DNA of 64,000 bases, taken from Megascapheus bottae. Lineage: Eukaryota > Chordata > Mammalia > Rodentia > Geomyidae. The stretch covers positions 45,507,358 to 45,571,357 of the forward strand of contig JANJXV010000004.1 in NCBI GenBank assembly GCA_024803745.1, given 5' to 3'. The position numbers were made by a program, and so were the translations under genes. Positions 35,205 to 47,205 of the stretch are shown here, piece by piece. How positions within the stretch are numbered: the stretch's first letter is position 1; every line of letters begins with the position of its first letter. A model generated the notes under the pieces. The model saw only the letters and a list, made by a program, of their open reading frames with translations, was not told where the DNA came from and did no database searches.

Positions 35205-36450
35205 TTTTTTAATAATGACCCAGAAACACAACAAATTAAAGAAAGTTTGGACAAATGGGACTGCATTTGCAGAGCTTCTGTATAGCAAATGATGTAGCTA
35301 GCCCACAGAGTGGGAGAAGATCTTCACTAGTCATACAATAGACAAGGGACTTCTAGCTAAAATATATCTATAGCTCAAAAAATGTAATCTCTCCAAAACA
35401 AATCTCCAAAGAAACAACCATTTCATTAAAATGTGGGCTAAAGACTGAAAGAGAGACTTCGCTGAGGAAGCAATAAGAATGGCCTATAGACATATGACAA
35501 AAACGCTCCATATCTCTGGTCATAAAGGAAATGTAAATCAAAACAACTTTGAGATTCCCCCTCACTCCAGTTAGAATGGCCATTATCAAGAAATCTAATA
35601 ACAACAGGTGTGGGCAGGGATGTGGCCAGGAGGGATCACTACTACACTGTTGGTGGGAGTGTAAACTCATTCAGCCACTATGGAAAGCAGTATGGAGACT
35701 CCTCAAAAGACTAAACATAAATCTCCCCTATGACCCAGCAATTCCAATGCTTGGCATTTACCCAATCATCCATAAACAAGGCCATACTAAAGCCACTAGC
35801 ACAACAATGTTCATTGCAGCACTATTTACCATAGCAAAGATATGGAACCAACCCAGATGCCTCTCAACATATCATTAGATCAAGAAGATGTGGAACTTGT
35901 ACACAATGGAATTCTATTCTGCCATCAGAAAGAATGACATCGCCCCATTTGTAAGGAAATGGAAAGACTTGGGAAAACTCATATTAAGTGAAGTAAGCCA
36001 GACCCAAAGGAACAAAGACTAAATGGTTTTTGTCATTTGTAATAATTAGTGCACATCTCTCCTAGCAGAGGATCACAATAGCACAAAACCTAGATGCATA
36101 AGGTCATATAGGATGAGACTAAATGAAAGGCTCTCTAGGATATGGAAACGCTAGGATATATGATTGTTGTTCTAGATGTACTATGTTATTTCTCTTCTCT
36201 TTTGTTGCCCTATGATTAATCTCATATTGTTACTGTATCTGACTTTGTTAACTGGTATATTGTATATATGTTTATTTGTTTATTCAAAATAGGAAAGGGA
36301 AGGGGGAAACAAGATGATTGAAAGGGGTGGGGGAAGGGAAAATGGGGACAAAAACATGAGAAGGGATATCAATGTGTGAGAAGTAATGCACCTACTATGT
36401 GGTGAATGTAACTGTAAATCCTCTATAAATTATCCCAACAATTTAAAAAA
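35205..36450 (+). mobile_element. L1 3' portion (ORF2 end plus 3'UTR)
   Basis: It starts 'aataatgacccagaaacac' (equivalent to about 38,965 of the neighbouring L1) and includes the ORF2 Cys/His cluster region (35,549-35,878 frame, [18 protein letters not shown]). It ends 'ctataaattatcccaacaat' plus A-run. T-rich and A-rich flanks sharing 'aaaaaaaatctt' (about 35,195 and 36,445) may be its target-site duplication. No complete ORF is present. Confidence 0.9.
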
Positions 36451-36503
36451 AAATCTTGTTGGCAAACAAATGAACGAATGGCCATCCATCATTAAATGAA
36501 GTT

Positions 36504-36564
36504 AAAAGGAAAACATCCATTAGTAGCATCACTAATCTCCTAAATATTGGACATCAAAAGAAGT
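36504..36564 (+). repeat. Left copy of a ~60-bp direct repeat flanking the L1
   Basis: The 61-base sequence beginning aaaaggaaaacatccattag is found again at 40,233-40,294 with about six mismatches. The two copies flank the L1, so I read them as an unusually long target-site duplication. The 19-mer gaagttaaaaggaaaacat occurs at 36,498-36,516 and again at 36,560-36,578. Confidence 0.85.
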
Positions 36565-36574
36565 TAAAAGGAAA

Positions 36575-39500
36575 ACATTTTCCAAAATAGATCACATTTT
36601 AGGTCATAAAACAAACATGGACAGATTCAGAAACACTGAAATTATTCTCTGCACTCTCTCAGACCACAAGGGCATCAAATTGGAACTGAACACACAACTC
36701 TACCAACGAAAACCCTGTAACTCATGGGATTGACCAACACATTGTTAAACCACCAATGGGTCATCAAAGAGATCAGAACAGAAATCCAACAGTTTATGAA
36801 ATTTAACAAAAAGGAGCACACAAAATACCAGCTCCTTTGGGACATGGCAAAGGCAGTACTCAGAGGAAAATTTATAGTTCTGAGTGCCTACAATAACAAA
36901 TTGGAAAAATTGCAAACCAACAATTTAATGTGTCACCTTAAGCTCCTGGAAAAAGAGCAACAAGCCAACCCTAATCCCACTAGAAGGAAGCAAATTATTA
37001 AAATCAAAGCAGAATTAAATGAATTGGAATCCAAAAAAACTACAGAAAGAATCAACAAAACAAGGAGTTGATTCTTTGAAAGAATTAACAAAATTGACAA
37101 ACCCTTAGCAAATATTACCAAAAAAAGAAGGGAGCATACCAAAATAAACAAAATCACAGACGAAAATGGTAATATCATGACAGAAATTACCAAGATCCAG
37201 AGTATCATGAGGGAATACTTCTCAAACCTTTACGCCAACAAATTTGAGAATCTAGAAGAAATGGATGAATTCCTAGACAATATTAACATACCCACACTGA
37301 ATCAAGAAGAACTAACCCAACTAAACAGGCCTATTTCAAGCACTGAAATAGAAATGGCAATAAGAGAACTTCTACTTAAGAAAAGCCCAGGGCCAGATGG
37401 GTTCACAGCTGAATTCTATAAGGTCTTCAAAGCAGAGCTCACACCAATACTCCTCAAGCTCTTCAATGAAATTGAAAATGAAGGTTCTTTACCAAACTCA
37501 TTCTATGAAGCCAGTATAACCTTCCTCCCCAAACCAGACAGAGATTCATCAAAGAAAGAGAACTATCGACCTATTTCTTTCATAAACATCAATGCAAAAC
37601 TTCTCAACAAAATACTGGCCAACCGTCTACAACAACTCATCAAAAAAATTATACACTATGATCAAACAGGTTTCATCACAGGGAGGCAAAGCTGGTTCAA
37701 CATATGCAAATCAATTAATATAATTCAACACATCAACAGGAGCAGGGACAAAAATCACATGATTGTCTCAATAGATGCAGAAAAGGCATTTTACAAGATC
37801 CAACACCCCTTTATGTTAAAAGCTCTGGAGAAACTAGGAATCCATGGAACATTCCTCAATATAATAAAGGCTGTGTATGACAAACCCATAGCTAGTATTA
37901 TACTTATTGGCAAAAAGCTAAAGCCATTCCCTCTAAAATCAGGAACGAGACAAGGATGCTCACTCTCTCCACTCCTCTTTAACATAGTATTAGAATTCCT
38001 AGCCAGTGCAATGAGGCAAGAAGCAAGCATAAAGGGGATCCAAATAGGGAAAGAGGAAGTGAAACTATCCCTCTTTGCAGATGACATGATTCTCTATGTA
38101 AAGAATCCTGTAGACTCTACTCCCAAACTCCTTGAGCTGATTCAAAACTTTGGAAGGGTAGCAGGGTATAAAATTAACCCTCAAAGATCAACTGCCTTCC
38201 TCTACGCCAACAGTGAGAGGAATGAGGCAACAATCAGGAAAGCAACTCCTTTTGCAATAGCCTCAAAGAAAATAAAGTACCTAGGAATTACCTTAACTAA
38301 GAATGTAAAGGATCTTTTTAATGAAAACTTTAAAACCCTGAAAAAGGAAATTAAAGCAGAACTGAGGAAATGGAAAAACCTCCCATGCTCTTGGATTGGA
38401 AGAATCAATATCATGAAAATGACAATCTTGCCAAGGGCTATCTACAAATTCAATGCAATACCCATCAATATCCCAATGTCATTCTTTAAAGAAATAGAAG
38501 AGGCAATCCAAAATTTTATATGGAATAATAAAAGACCCCATTTAGCAAAAGCACTTCTTAGCAGAAAGAACAGCACTGGAGGAATTTCAATACCAAACTT
38601 TAGACTCTATTACAGAGCTATAATTCTCAAAACAGCTTGGTACTGGCACAAGAACAGGCCTGAAGACCAATGGAATAGAACTGAAGACCCAGATATTAAC
38701 CCACAGACCTATGGCCACCTAATCTTTGACAAGGGAGCCAAAAAAAAAAAGAATGGAAGAAAGATAGCCTCTTCAACAAGAGGTGCTGGCAGAACTGGTT
38801 AAGCACATGCAGAAAACTAAAGTTGGATCCTTCTTTGTAACCCTGTACTAGAATTAACTCCAAATGGATCAAAGACCTTGAGGTAAAAGACAACACTCTG
38901 AAAACTTTACAAGAAGGAATAGGAGATACACTAGACCTCCTTGGCACAGGTCGAAACTTTCTTAATAAGGACCAAGAACCACAACAAATCAGAGAAAGGC
39001 TGGATAAGTGGGACTGCATTAAACTGCAGAGCTTTTGTATGGCAAAGGACATAGCTAGTAAATTAATTAGGAAGCCTACAGAGTGGGAGAAGATCTTCAC
39101 CAACCATACAACAGACAAAGGCCTCATATCTAAAATGTATCAACAGCTCAAAAAATTGACTCAATCCAAAACTAATCTCCAAAGTAACAACCATCCCATT
39201 AAAAGATGGGCCAAAGACTTAAAGAGAGTCTTTTCTGAAGAAGAAACAAAAATGGCCTATAGACACATGAAGAAATGCTCAACATCTCTGGTCATAAAAG
39301 AAATGTAAATCAAAACAACGCTAAGATTCCACCTCACTCCAGTTAGAATGGCCAGGATCAAGAAAACTAATAACAACAGATGCTGGAGGGGATGTGGCCA
39401 GGAAGGATCACTACTACACTGTTGGTGGGAGTATAAATTTGTTCAACCACTATGGAAAGCAGTATGGCAGTTCCTCAAAAGACTAAACATAGAGCTCCCC

Positions 39501-39788
39501 TATGACCCAGCAATTCCACTACTTGGCATTGACTCAACCATCCAGAATCTAGGGCATACTAAATCCACTAGCACAACAATGTTCATTGCAGCATTATTCA
39601 CCATAGCAAAGATATGGAACCAACCTAGATGTCTCTCAGTTGATGAGTGGAACAACAAGATGTGGTATTTATACACAATGGAATTCTATGCTGCTGTCAG
39701 AAAGAATGACATTGCCCCATTTGTTAGGAAATGGAAAGACTTAGAAAAAATCATATTAAGTGAAGTAATCCAGACTCGAGGAACTTAG
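36575..39788 (+). pseudogene. L1 ORF2 (endonuclease end, reverse transcriptase, C-terminal Cys/His domain), disabled
   Basis: ORF2 encodes the endonuclease/reverse transcriptase that L1 uses to copy RNA into nicked DNA. Endonuclease end: the SDHKGIKLEL block near 36,655. Reverse transcriptase: an open frame of 541 codons from an internal ATG at 37,177 to 38,802, with PGPDGF (residues 71-76), RQGCSLSP (from about 258) and the catalytic FADD (300-303, nt 38,074-38,085). C-terminal cluster [14 protein letters not shown] lies in 39,348-39,788. Lesions: frameshift near 36,722; TGA at 37,069-37,071; frameshift in the A-run at 38,740-38,750; TAA at 38,838-38,840; TAA at 39,306-39,308. With ORF1 and the promoter also gone, it is inactive. 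Confidence 0.95.
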
Positions 39789-40237
39789 GCTCAATGGTTT
39801 CCCTCATTTGTCATAATCAGTAGAAACCTTGGGCTCTCCTAGCAGAGATTTGCAATAGAGCAAAACCTTGATACAAAAGGCCATATAGTAGGACGCTAAA
39901 TGCAAGGATCTCTAGGATATAGAAACATAAGCCATATAATGAGTGATTGTTGTTCTTAAGGTACTATGTTATCTCTCATCTCTTTTGCTGTCCCTTGGTT
40001 ATGTCATATTGTTACAGTATCTCACTTTGTTACCTGATATATCAGATATATTTGTATTTGGTTATTTGAAATTGGATAGGGAAGGGGAGAAAACAAGATG
40101 AGGGATGGGGGCGGGGGGAGGGAAATGGGGACCAAGACATGTGAAAGGGTATCAATGCATGGGAATTAATGCACCATCTATCTGACAAATACCATGTAAT
40201 CCTTGTATTAATTACAATAAAAATATATGAAAAAAGG
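36575..40237 (+). mobile_element. 5'-truncated L1 (3.7 kb), largest in the window
   Basis: It starts in the last part of the ORF2 endonuclease, runs through the whole reverse transcriptase and C-terminal region, then the 3'UTR with its G-rich block (about 40,085-40,130) and poly(A) signal aataaa at 40,216-40,221, and ends in a short A-run. The 5'UTR, ORF1 and most of the endonuclease are missing. It is very similar to the twin-primed copy at 16.7-17.6 kb, so both belong to a relatively recent subfamily. Confidence 0.95.
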
Positions 40238-40294
40238 AAAACATCCATTAGTAGTATCACCAGTCTCCTAAATGTTGGACATCCAAAGATGTTA
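40233..40294 (+). repeat. Right copy of the L1-flanking direct repeat
   Basis: It matches 36,504-36,564 with about six substitutions in 60 bases, and follows the L1 A-run directly. Confidence 0.85.
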
Positions 40295-41140
40295 CATGAG
40301 GCTCAGACTTTCTGGAAGAACAATGAATAGTAGGGATTTTGTCAAGGGAATTCTGGCATAGCCAGGGAAAGGGAAGAAGGCTTTGGTAATGACACATTTA
40401 CTACTGGGGTCTCCTTGAGCCTTCCAGCCTCACTGTTGGCTAATTTGCTGTAACTCCTGTTTTTAGACAGGTAAACCATAGATATTGGCCGACTCTTGCC
40501 TCAGGTGCTTTCTAGAATCATCATAATTTGCCAAGTGATGAGCTTGGAATACAGCTTCAGTGCATGGACTATAAACATCCATGTTGTCTCATTTCACAGC
40601 AAGCTATTGTCAACCAAAGGGAATTAAAAGCTTCCCATCGAGGACCTTATTCCCAAGCAATAATATTCTTAAGTGAATATCTTCTTCTCCTCCCCCAAAG
40701 ACCCTCCTTTACGTGATGTGGCTCATCACTCTTCTTTGTTCCCAGTTCAAATGAGAAATTTGTTGTTGTCTTATTCTTTCAGGCATTTTTTTATCCTTAT
40801 AAAAATAAGACTTCAGTTCGAAGGGCATTTGGACCTTTCTGGCGGGGACGCCTGGCCTGGGCAAGCACACTTGATGATCATATGGTATACGAGCCTCACT
40901 CTCTTGACCATCTGCTAGAGTGGCTCTCTGCCCACTCACGAGCTCACTGGATTGTTTCACCAGGACACAGGTGCCAAGCTACCATGGATTTAGATGAGCA
41001 GCCCACATAATACAGCAAAATACACCTCTTCCCTTCAGGACGATCCTTCCTCCATGGCAGCCTCCAAGTCGTGCCTATAAGTGGTTTCTGAAGCTTGGGT
41101 AAAGCCAGGGGTATGATTGAACCACAGATAATGGTGTACC
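40295..41140. other. Unique sequence, nothing recognised
   Basis: Mixed-composition sequence. Overlapping short open frames on both strands (40,528-40,960) have no recognisable domain. Confidence 0.5.
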
Positions 41141-41145
41141 GCCAT

Positions 41146-41245
41146 GGAAGTGGTGCTGAGGCTCAAGTGGTAGAGTTTTAGCCTTGAGAAAGTCCAAGGA
41201 CAGTGCTCAGGCCCTGAGCTCATGTCCAGGACTGGTGACAGGAAG
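41146..41245 (+). mobile_element. Right half of dimeric ID-like SINE
   Basis: 'ggaagtggtgctgaggctc' followed by 'aagtggtagagttttagcc' and 'gtccaggactggtgacagg'. The left half is absent. The tail continues as a purine microsatellite. Confidence 0.85.
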
Positions 41246-41253
41246 AAGAAGGA

Positions 41254-41335
<82 letters not shown>

Positions 41336-41455
41336 ACGGAAGGAAGGAAGGAAGGAAGGAAGGAAGGAAGGAAGGAAGGAAGGAAGGAAGGAAGAAAGGA
41401 AGGAAGGAAGGAAGGAAGGAAGAAAGGAAGAAAGGAAGAAAGGAAGAAAAGAAAG
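41246..41455 (+). repeat. (GAAA)n-(GA)n-(GGAA)n polypurine microsatellite
   Basis: Pure purine on the plus strand except one C near 41,337: (GAAA)n to about 41,318, (GA)n to 41,335, then (GGAA)n with GAAA interruptions. It is an expansion of the SINE tail. Confidence 0.97.
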
Positions 41456-41459
41456 GTAA

Positions 41460-42368
41460 TAGTGTACCAAGCAAACCCTGAGAGATGAGTTGTCATTGAA
41501 CTGAGCAAGTGCCCAAACTACAATACAGGTGGAGACATGGATGAACAGCCATCAAAGGAATCTAACAGGAAAGAAGCCATGCCAATACATTTATTCAGTT
41601 GGGCCTTTGGAAATCAAGAAGGGAATACCAATTGTAGGTATGGCTGTATCATAGCCTACAACAGGAGTAGAGTGAGAGGTAGAACCAAAAACAGTCAGCA
41701 TACAGCATTTCCACTTTAGGAGATTTTCAGCCAGCTTCTAAATCTCAATGTTTCTAACAGTTGAGCAGGGATGATAATAATAATAAAACTGTGTGTCACT
41801 GCCACTGTAGCAATTAGCAACCATTCCAAAATTTAGTGGCTTAAAACAATAATAATGATTGTCTGTCTGAAGGTGAAAGTTAGAGCAGCAAAGATGGAGC
41901 TGAGATGGACTGTTCACAGTTTCCCTGTGAGCTTGCAGTCAGGAGTAGCTGTGTTGCAGTCAGCTCAAAGGCTCTCCATTCATGCATCTGGGATGGTAAG
42001 GAGGACAATCTAGAAGCTGTATCCATTAGGGCTCTTCAGACATTGTACTGCTGGCTGCCCCAGCAGTGGCCAGTAGTAGACAGCAGAGAGTTGGCCAGTC
42101 AGTTAAAGGAATCTTCTTGCTATCAGTCTTTGTATTGTTTTTTTTATCCTTGGCTTCAAAACAACATTAAATATTTCTAAAGAACTTGACAGGCAAAAGC
42201 CTCACCAACTTGTTTGTATACATAAAGAACATTACTGGAAAGGCCTCCAATTCAGAGGATCCCTGTGCAGAAGGACTAGTGGTCAGGGGAAATGTTTTCC
42301 ATATGTCTTGTGGATCTTGAATTTTGAGCCAGATGATTTTATTCTTTACCTATTTTCAAATAAGATTT
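41460..42368. other. Mostly unique sequence; possible ancient repeat at about 41,790-41,950
   Basis: 'agcaattagcaaccattcc' followed by 'aaaatttagtggcttaaaac' resembles an old mammal-wide interspersed repeat whose consensus I remember but cannot name with certainty. The rest is unassigned. Confidence 0.4.
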
Positions 42369-42369
42369 G

Positions 42370-42525
42370 TATTAAAGCTAAGCACCATAAGCATATAAAA
42401 TGAAAGGATGGGGTAAAGGTAGGGAAGAGGTGACATTGTCCATAACGAAATGTACCCTTTACCCAACATATGTAACTGCAACTCATCTGTACACTGACTT
42501 TATAATAACAATTTTCAATTTGTCT
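42370..42525 (+). mobile_element. L1 3' end fragment, old
   Basis: 'aaatgtaccctttacccaac', 'atatgtaactgcaactcatc' and 'tgactttataataacaattt' follow the L1 3'-terminal layout. Confidence 0.65.
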
Positions 42526-43580
42526 TAAAACTTAAAGATGATATTAGATTGGTTATCAGAAGGAAATGTGACAAAAATGGAAGCAAAATAGGCCCCACAA
42601 CATACTTTTTCCTAAAAGATGTTTAGAATAAACAAAACACCATCAGAGCAAGCATAGGCAAATGACATCAACAACTGTGCTTACCTCTAGCGTGTGGGAA
42701 CCCGACGTTACATAATGGAGAGACACAATTAAGGCATCACTAACTTGGAAAGGAGACTACTGCCTTTCCACCTAACATGAGCCAGATCCAGTCATAAGGC
42801 CACAGGAAGAAGCAGTGAAAGGGGCACAGGAGGTCATGAAACCAGCCCTATGTTTTTTAAAACACAAACTAAAGATCCCAGGTGATCTGTCCAGTGTCTT
42901 TCCCAGCCAGAAGCAGAGCTCAGGTCTGAATCTGAATGTCTCCTTCAGCACACTTTCCCGCTGAAAAATAAATACACCTCCACCTCTGTGTTTGTGGCAA
43001 AGAGAAGTGATAGAACAGCCTTTGGAGTCTACATAGCAGAAGTTTCTAACACTGCTAATGACAAATGTTTGCCTAGTAATAAGGCCAAAGACTGGCAAGG
43101 AAACTGAGCTCTCTGAGGTCTAATAACATGCTGCATTCTTCCTCCTACAGGAGGAAGGTTCAGTGAAAGCTTTCTGTTGTCAAAGTCACCACTGTTTTCA
43201 GATAGGCTCTCCACCAACCCCATGGAATGGATTCCGGCTCAAATCCCTTCCCCAGAAGAGTTAAGCCCAGAATCAGCATGGCCACAGAGCAGGCAGCTTG
43301 CAGAATGGCTGCAATAGTTGGTTCCCTAGTAAATAGATGGAACATTATGGCTCTACTTCATACCCTCAATGGAACTCCCTCTCATGAATGGAACAGTATA
43401 TTATAACTGGCATAAAATAGGCCACCACTTTAGTTACAACACGGGATTGTCCAAATAAACAAGCATTAATCATGCACATTATGTAGAGCATAATGCTTCA
43501 GAAAGCTTCTGTAAGCAGCTCCAAATGAACTCGACCAAATTATACCATCTGACAGCTGTTCTGTGACCTGTGGGAAATGT

Positions 43581-43620
<40 letters not shown>

Positions 43621-45370
43621 AAGCACAAAAACTACCCTCACAATTGGGCCTAATTAGCAACCTGGTTGTTACAGCCGCAGTAAAACCTGGAGTCCATGTC
43701 ACCGCCATGCTGCTGGAGGCTTGTCTCCGCATCAGGTGGCCACGTGCTGAAAGCTGAGTACAGAGACACTCACACCGGCGCCAGCACGAAATGTCACTGC
43801 TTCAGGAGAAACAGAGACTGTGTCCAGGACTGGCTCTGCCTCTCTCCTGACTCCTTATAGCCTGCTTACAAAGATATCAGATGGAGTTTTAGGTACTATT
43901 GTCATCTGTGCCAAGGATTGACTTGCAACACCTGAAGCATCTTAAATGTTGACCTCTCCAAAGTGCAATAGAAACGTTATCGCACGAAATCGTATGTTCT
44001 TCTGGTTGTCCAACCATTACCAGAAATCATTACTTTCACAATTTGCCTGCTTCTGCAGACATTCCCTCCCCTGTAGCCTCCCAAGGGTACATGTAGTTAT
44101 TCTCCAAGGCTTCTCATACCTCAGCATGACAATGGAGAAACATTTTGTTCCAAAATGTCACTTCTAGATCATTCATTCCCTTATTTTACTAGATCATTCG
44201 TGTGCTTATAAACTCCTTCTTAGATTCCAAAAGTATTTAGCTCTGTCCCTGGTCAATGTCATCATTGAGAAAGGTGTAGAATCCCCCCTTATCCTTCCTA
44301 TGGTACCATTACTGGTGATTTCAACACACCTGGAGTGAACCCTAAACATTGCAGCTCGATTTCTTTTCTCACTAATTCCCACAGCTACACTGCAGTCATT
44401 GTCATCAGCAACTTCCACCTCCACAAATGTCATCCCCACTCATTTTGTTACAGCTCCCATATTTACAACTCTCCCATCCAATACAGACCAATCCCCTGGC
44501 TCAAAGCAATGCACCCACTTCCTTTGTCTTGTCTCCCTGTCATTCTTCTCATTCACTCATGTCCCCTCCCCTTCCCCTCTCCTCTCCTCTTATTTAACAT
44601 CAATTAAAGTTCCTTCATCTCCATAGTCATTTATCTTTCTCACTATTTTATCCTATTTGGGGTGTAGGAATATATAGACGGCATGATATTTGCTGAATGA
44701 GTGGTATATTAGAAGTAGATGGGTTTTGTATATTAGAAATGATGGGTTTCGTTTTTGCTTAGAATATAGAAACACAAGAGAAGGCCACACTGAAAATGGA
44801 TGAGCTACCAAATTATAAATTTTCATCAACTCAACAGTGATGAGGTTGTAAGGAAACAAATTCCCAACAGGACCAGTAGAAATGGAAAACATCAACCATT
44901 TCACTATTGAAAGAGTAAAGGAAAGACAAATGGGTGTCACATGCATGGCAGGGCACAGTTTGGAATAAACTTTTTCCTTCCTGCCTGAATACTGCATAAC
45001 GTTCCCTTTTGATCAGCCTAACTTAATTTAATTCTTACATATACAAGTTCCCTTGATCAGACTCACCTCTTCTGTCACTCTCCTCATATCCCCCCATACC
45101 CAAACAAACCTCAGCAAGCTTCATGATTCCATTTCCACACATGTACAGAAAGTATTTTGCCTATATTTACCTTCCCTGTTCACGCTTCCCCTCCTACTAG
45201 TACCCACTCCCCAGACAGAACCTATGTTACAGGTATTAGTGTGTGCTAATTGTTCTGAATGATATCACCTTGGACTTTCACAGCTATACACACAGTATTT
45301 AATTCATTCTGACCCTCAGGCTCGCTCTTATTTTCCTCATTGTCACTAATGTTTATTATCCAATAGCTTA
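42526..45370. other. Unique sequence (2.8 kb), no gene called
   Basis: It is slightly richer in GC than the desert around it (about 42,770-43,900). Overlapping short open frames occur on both strands (for example 43,466-43,732 minus and 43,563-43,757 plus), but none has a domain, and opposing frames of similar length argue for chance. An old repeat may lie at about 44,200-44,560. Confidence 0.45.
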
Positions 45371-45374
45371 GGAT

Positions 45375-45605
45375 GAGTTTTGTCTGTGCAGAAAGTTTTT
45401 AGTCTGTTGTAATCACACTTTTTGATATAAGCTCATCTATTACTGTTGAGTTATTGGAGTTCTATTCAGGAAATGACTGCCTATGCCAATATGTTCTAAT
45501 TTTCCCTATTTTTCCTCTTAGCAGTTTCCAAGTTTCAGGTCATATATTAAGATTGTTAGTCCACTTTGAATTGATATTAGTGCAGGACAAGAGATAGAGG
45601 CATAC
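45375..45605 (-). mobile_element. Ancient L1 ORF2 remnant
   Basis: 'gttattggagttctattcagg' followed by 'aaatgactgcctatgccaat', 'cagtttccaagtttcaggtc' and 'ccactttgaattgat' is the reverse complement of a well-known ancient L1 ORF2 segment. Confidence 0.75.
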
Positions 45606-45609
45606 TTGT

Positions 45610-45610
<1 letters not shown>

Positions 45611-45645
<35 letters not shown>
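45611..45645 (+). repeat. (CA)n microsatellite
   Basis: About 17 CA units next to the ancient L1 piece. Confidence 0.97.
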
Positions 45646-45647
<2 letters not shown>

Positions 45648-45763
45648 TAATGACCAATGAATTAAAATGGAAAATTTGGAAATGCTTGCCAACTAATGAA
45701 AACAAAAGCTAGCAGAAGTAAAGAAACAAGAATTAGAAGAAACAAATTAAATAGTAAAACAAT

Positions 45764-45990
45764 AGAGAGATGAGCATGGTGGTACATGCCTGTATTTCTA
45801 ATGAGTCAAAGATAAAGATATGGGATTGGAGGCTTGGCTCAGTTGGTAGAGCACCAGTTAATGAGTTAAGTATCAGGTACCAATGTTGAGTCCCCTTCAT
45901 GAAACAAAAAAGAAGACAAGGACCAAAGGAAAACAAGTTTAAGCCTAGCCCCAGTCTACATAGCAAGTGACAGGCTAGTCTGGGCACTAG
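45764..45990 (+). mobile_element. Degraded B1/ID-like SINE preceding a purine array
   Basis: 'gatgagcatggtggtacatgc' and 'ggcttggctcagttggtag' show a B1-like start and an ID-like A-box. 'gttgagtccccttcatg' is B-box-like. 'cagtctacatagcaagtgac' precedes the GA-rich tract. Confidence 0.6.
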
Positions 45991-45993
45991 TCA

Positions 45994-46149
45994 AGAATGA
46001 GGGGAAAAAATATGGAGGAAGGGAGAGAGAAAGGAAGGGAAGGAGGAGAGAAGGGAAGGAGGGAGAAAAGGAGTAAAGGAATGCAGGAAAGAAGGGGAAA
46101 AGAAAGAAGGGAAGGGAGGGAGAGAGAGAAGGAGGGAGGAAGGGAGGGA

Positions 46150-46220
<71 letters not shown>

Positions 46221-46376
46221 GAAGGAAGGAAGGAGGGGGAGGAAAGAAAGAAAAGAGAAAGAAAGAAAGGGAGGGAGGGGGAGGGAGGGAGGAAGAGAGG
46301 GAGGGAAGGGGGGAGGGAGAGAGGGAGAGAAGGGAGAGAGAGAAAGAAAAAAGAAAGGAAGGAAGGAAGAAGAAAA

Positions 46377-46440
<64 letters not shown>

Positions 46441-46456
46441 ATAAAGAAAAAAGAGG
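45994..46456 (+). repeat. Complex polypurine tract (460 bp)
   Basis: Mostly G and A on the plus strand: GGAA/GGGA mixtures, (GAAA)n at about 46,148-46,220, GGGAGG-rich blocks at 46,265-46,330, and a second (GAAA)n at 46,378-46,440. Apparent 150-180-codon frames are artefacts of composition. Confidence 0.95.
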
Positions 46457-46781
46457 CATGATAACTTTCAATTCTTCTGTGGGCAAGACAACCATGCTAT
46501 TCTTAGAAGATAGAGATCGCTATGTATGAAAAAGGGGAGAAGTTCATCAAGAATGAGCTAAGAAGCAAACTGAAGGCATAGAAAATCTATTCGATGACCT
46601 TATAGAAGAAAAATTTTCCAATCTAGGGAAAGCTATAATAAGCCAAGTTCGGGAACCCATTAGCAACCCAAATAAACATAACCAAATAAAAATATCTCTA
46701 TAATACATGATAACTGAAGTGGCAAGACTACAGAATAAAGAAAGAACATTTAAAGCTGCAGGGGGAAAGTGGCAATTTACT

Positions 46782-46885
46782 TCTGGTGCTGTGGCTCAAG
46801 TGGTAGAGCACTAGCCTTGAGGAAGAGCCCAAGGATAGTGTTCATGCCCTGAGTTCAGTCCCCAGGACTGGCAAAAACAAAAACA
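46782..46885 (+). mobile_element. Right half of dimeric ID-like SINE
   Basis: 'ctggtgctgtggctcaagtg' followed by 'gtagagcactagccttgagg' and 'tccccaggactggcaaaaac'. The left half is missing. Confidence 0.85.
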
Positions 46886-46940
46886 AAAACAAAAAAATCA
46901 AAATGACAGGTAGACTGATTGACTTAAAAAAACAAGATTC

Positions 46941-47205
46941 AGAGACCAAGACTGTGGCCAAGTGGAAGAGTGCTTGCCTAGAATGCATGAAGCCCTGGGT
47001 TTCATTCCTCAGTACCACATACACAAAAAAGGCTGGAAGTGGTGCTGTGGCTCAAGTGGTAGAGCAGTACCCTTGAAAAAGTCCAAGGCCAGTGCTCAAG
47101 CCCTGAAGGTTTTTGCTGTTGTTTTGTTTTTGTTTTTTCTTTTTTTCTTTTTGGGATACAGGCCTTGAGTTTTTTGCCAGTCCCAGCACTGACAAAAAAA
47201 ATTCA
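46941..47205 (+). mobile_element. Dimeric ID-like SINE with internal T-rich insertion
   Basis: It runs normally from 'gactgtggccaagtggaag' to 'cagtgctcaagccctga'. It is then broken by a T-rich stretch (47,108-47,155), before 'caggccttgag' and 'gccagtcccagcactgac' resume near 47,160-47,192. Confidence 0.75.

Noticed and set aside
43466..43757. Opposing open frames of 64-88 codons in a slightly GC-richer stretch
   Set aside because: Overlapping frames of similar length on both strands without motifs are most simply due to fewer AT-rich stop codons.
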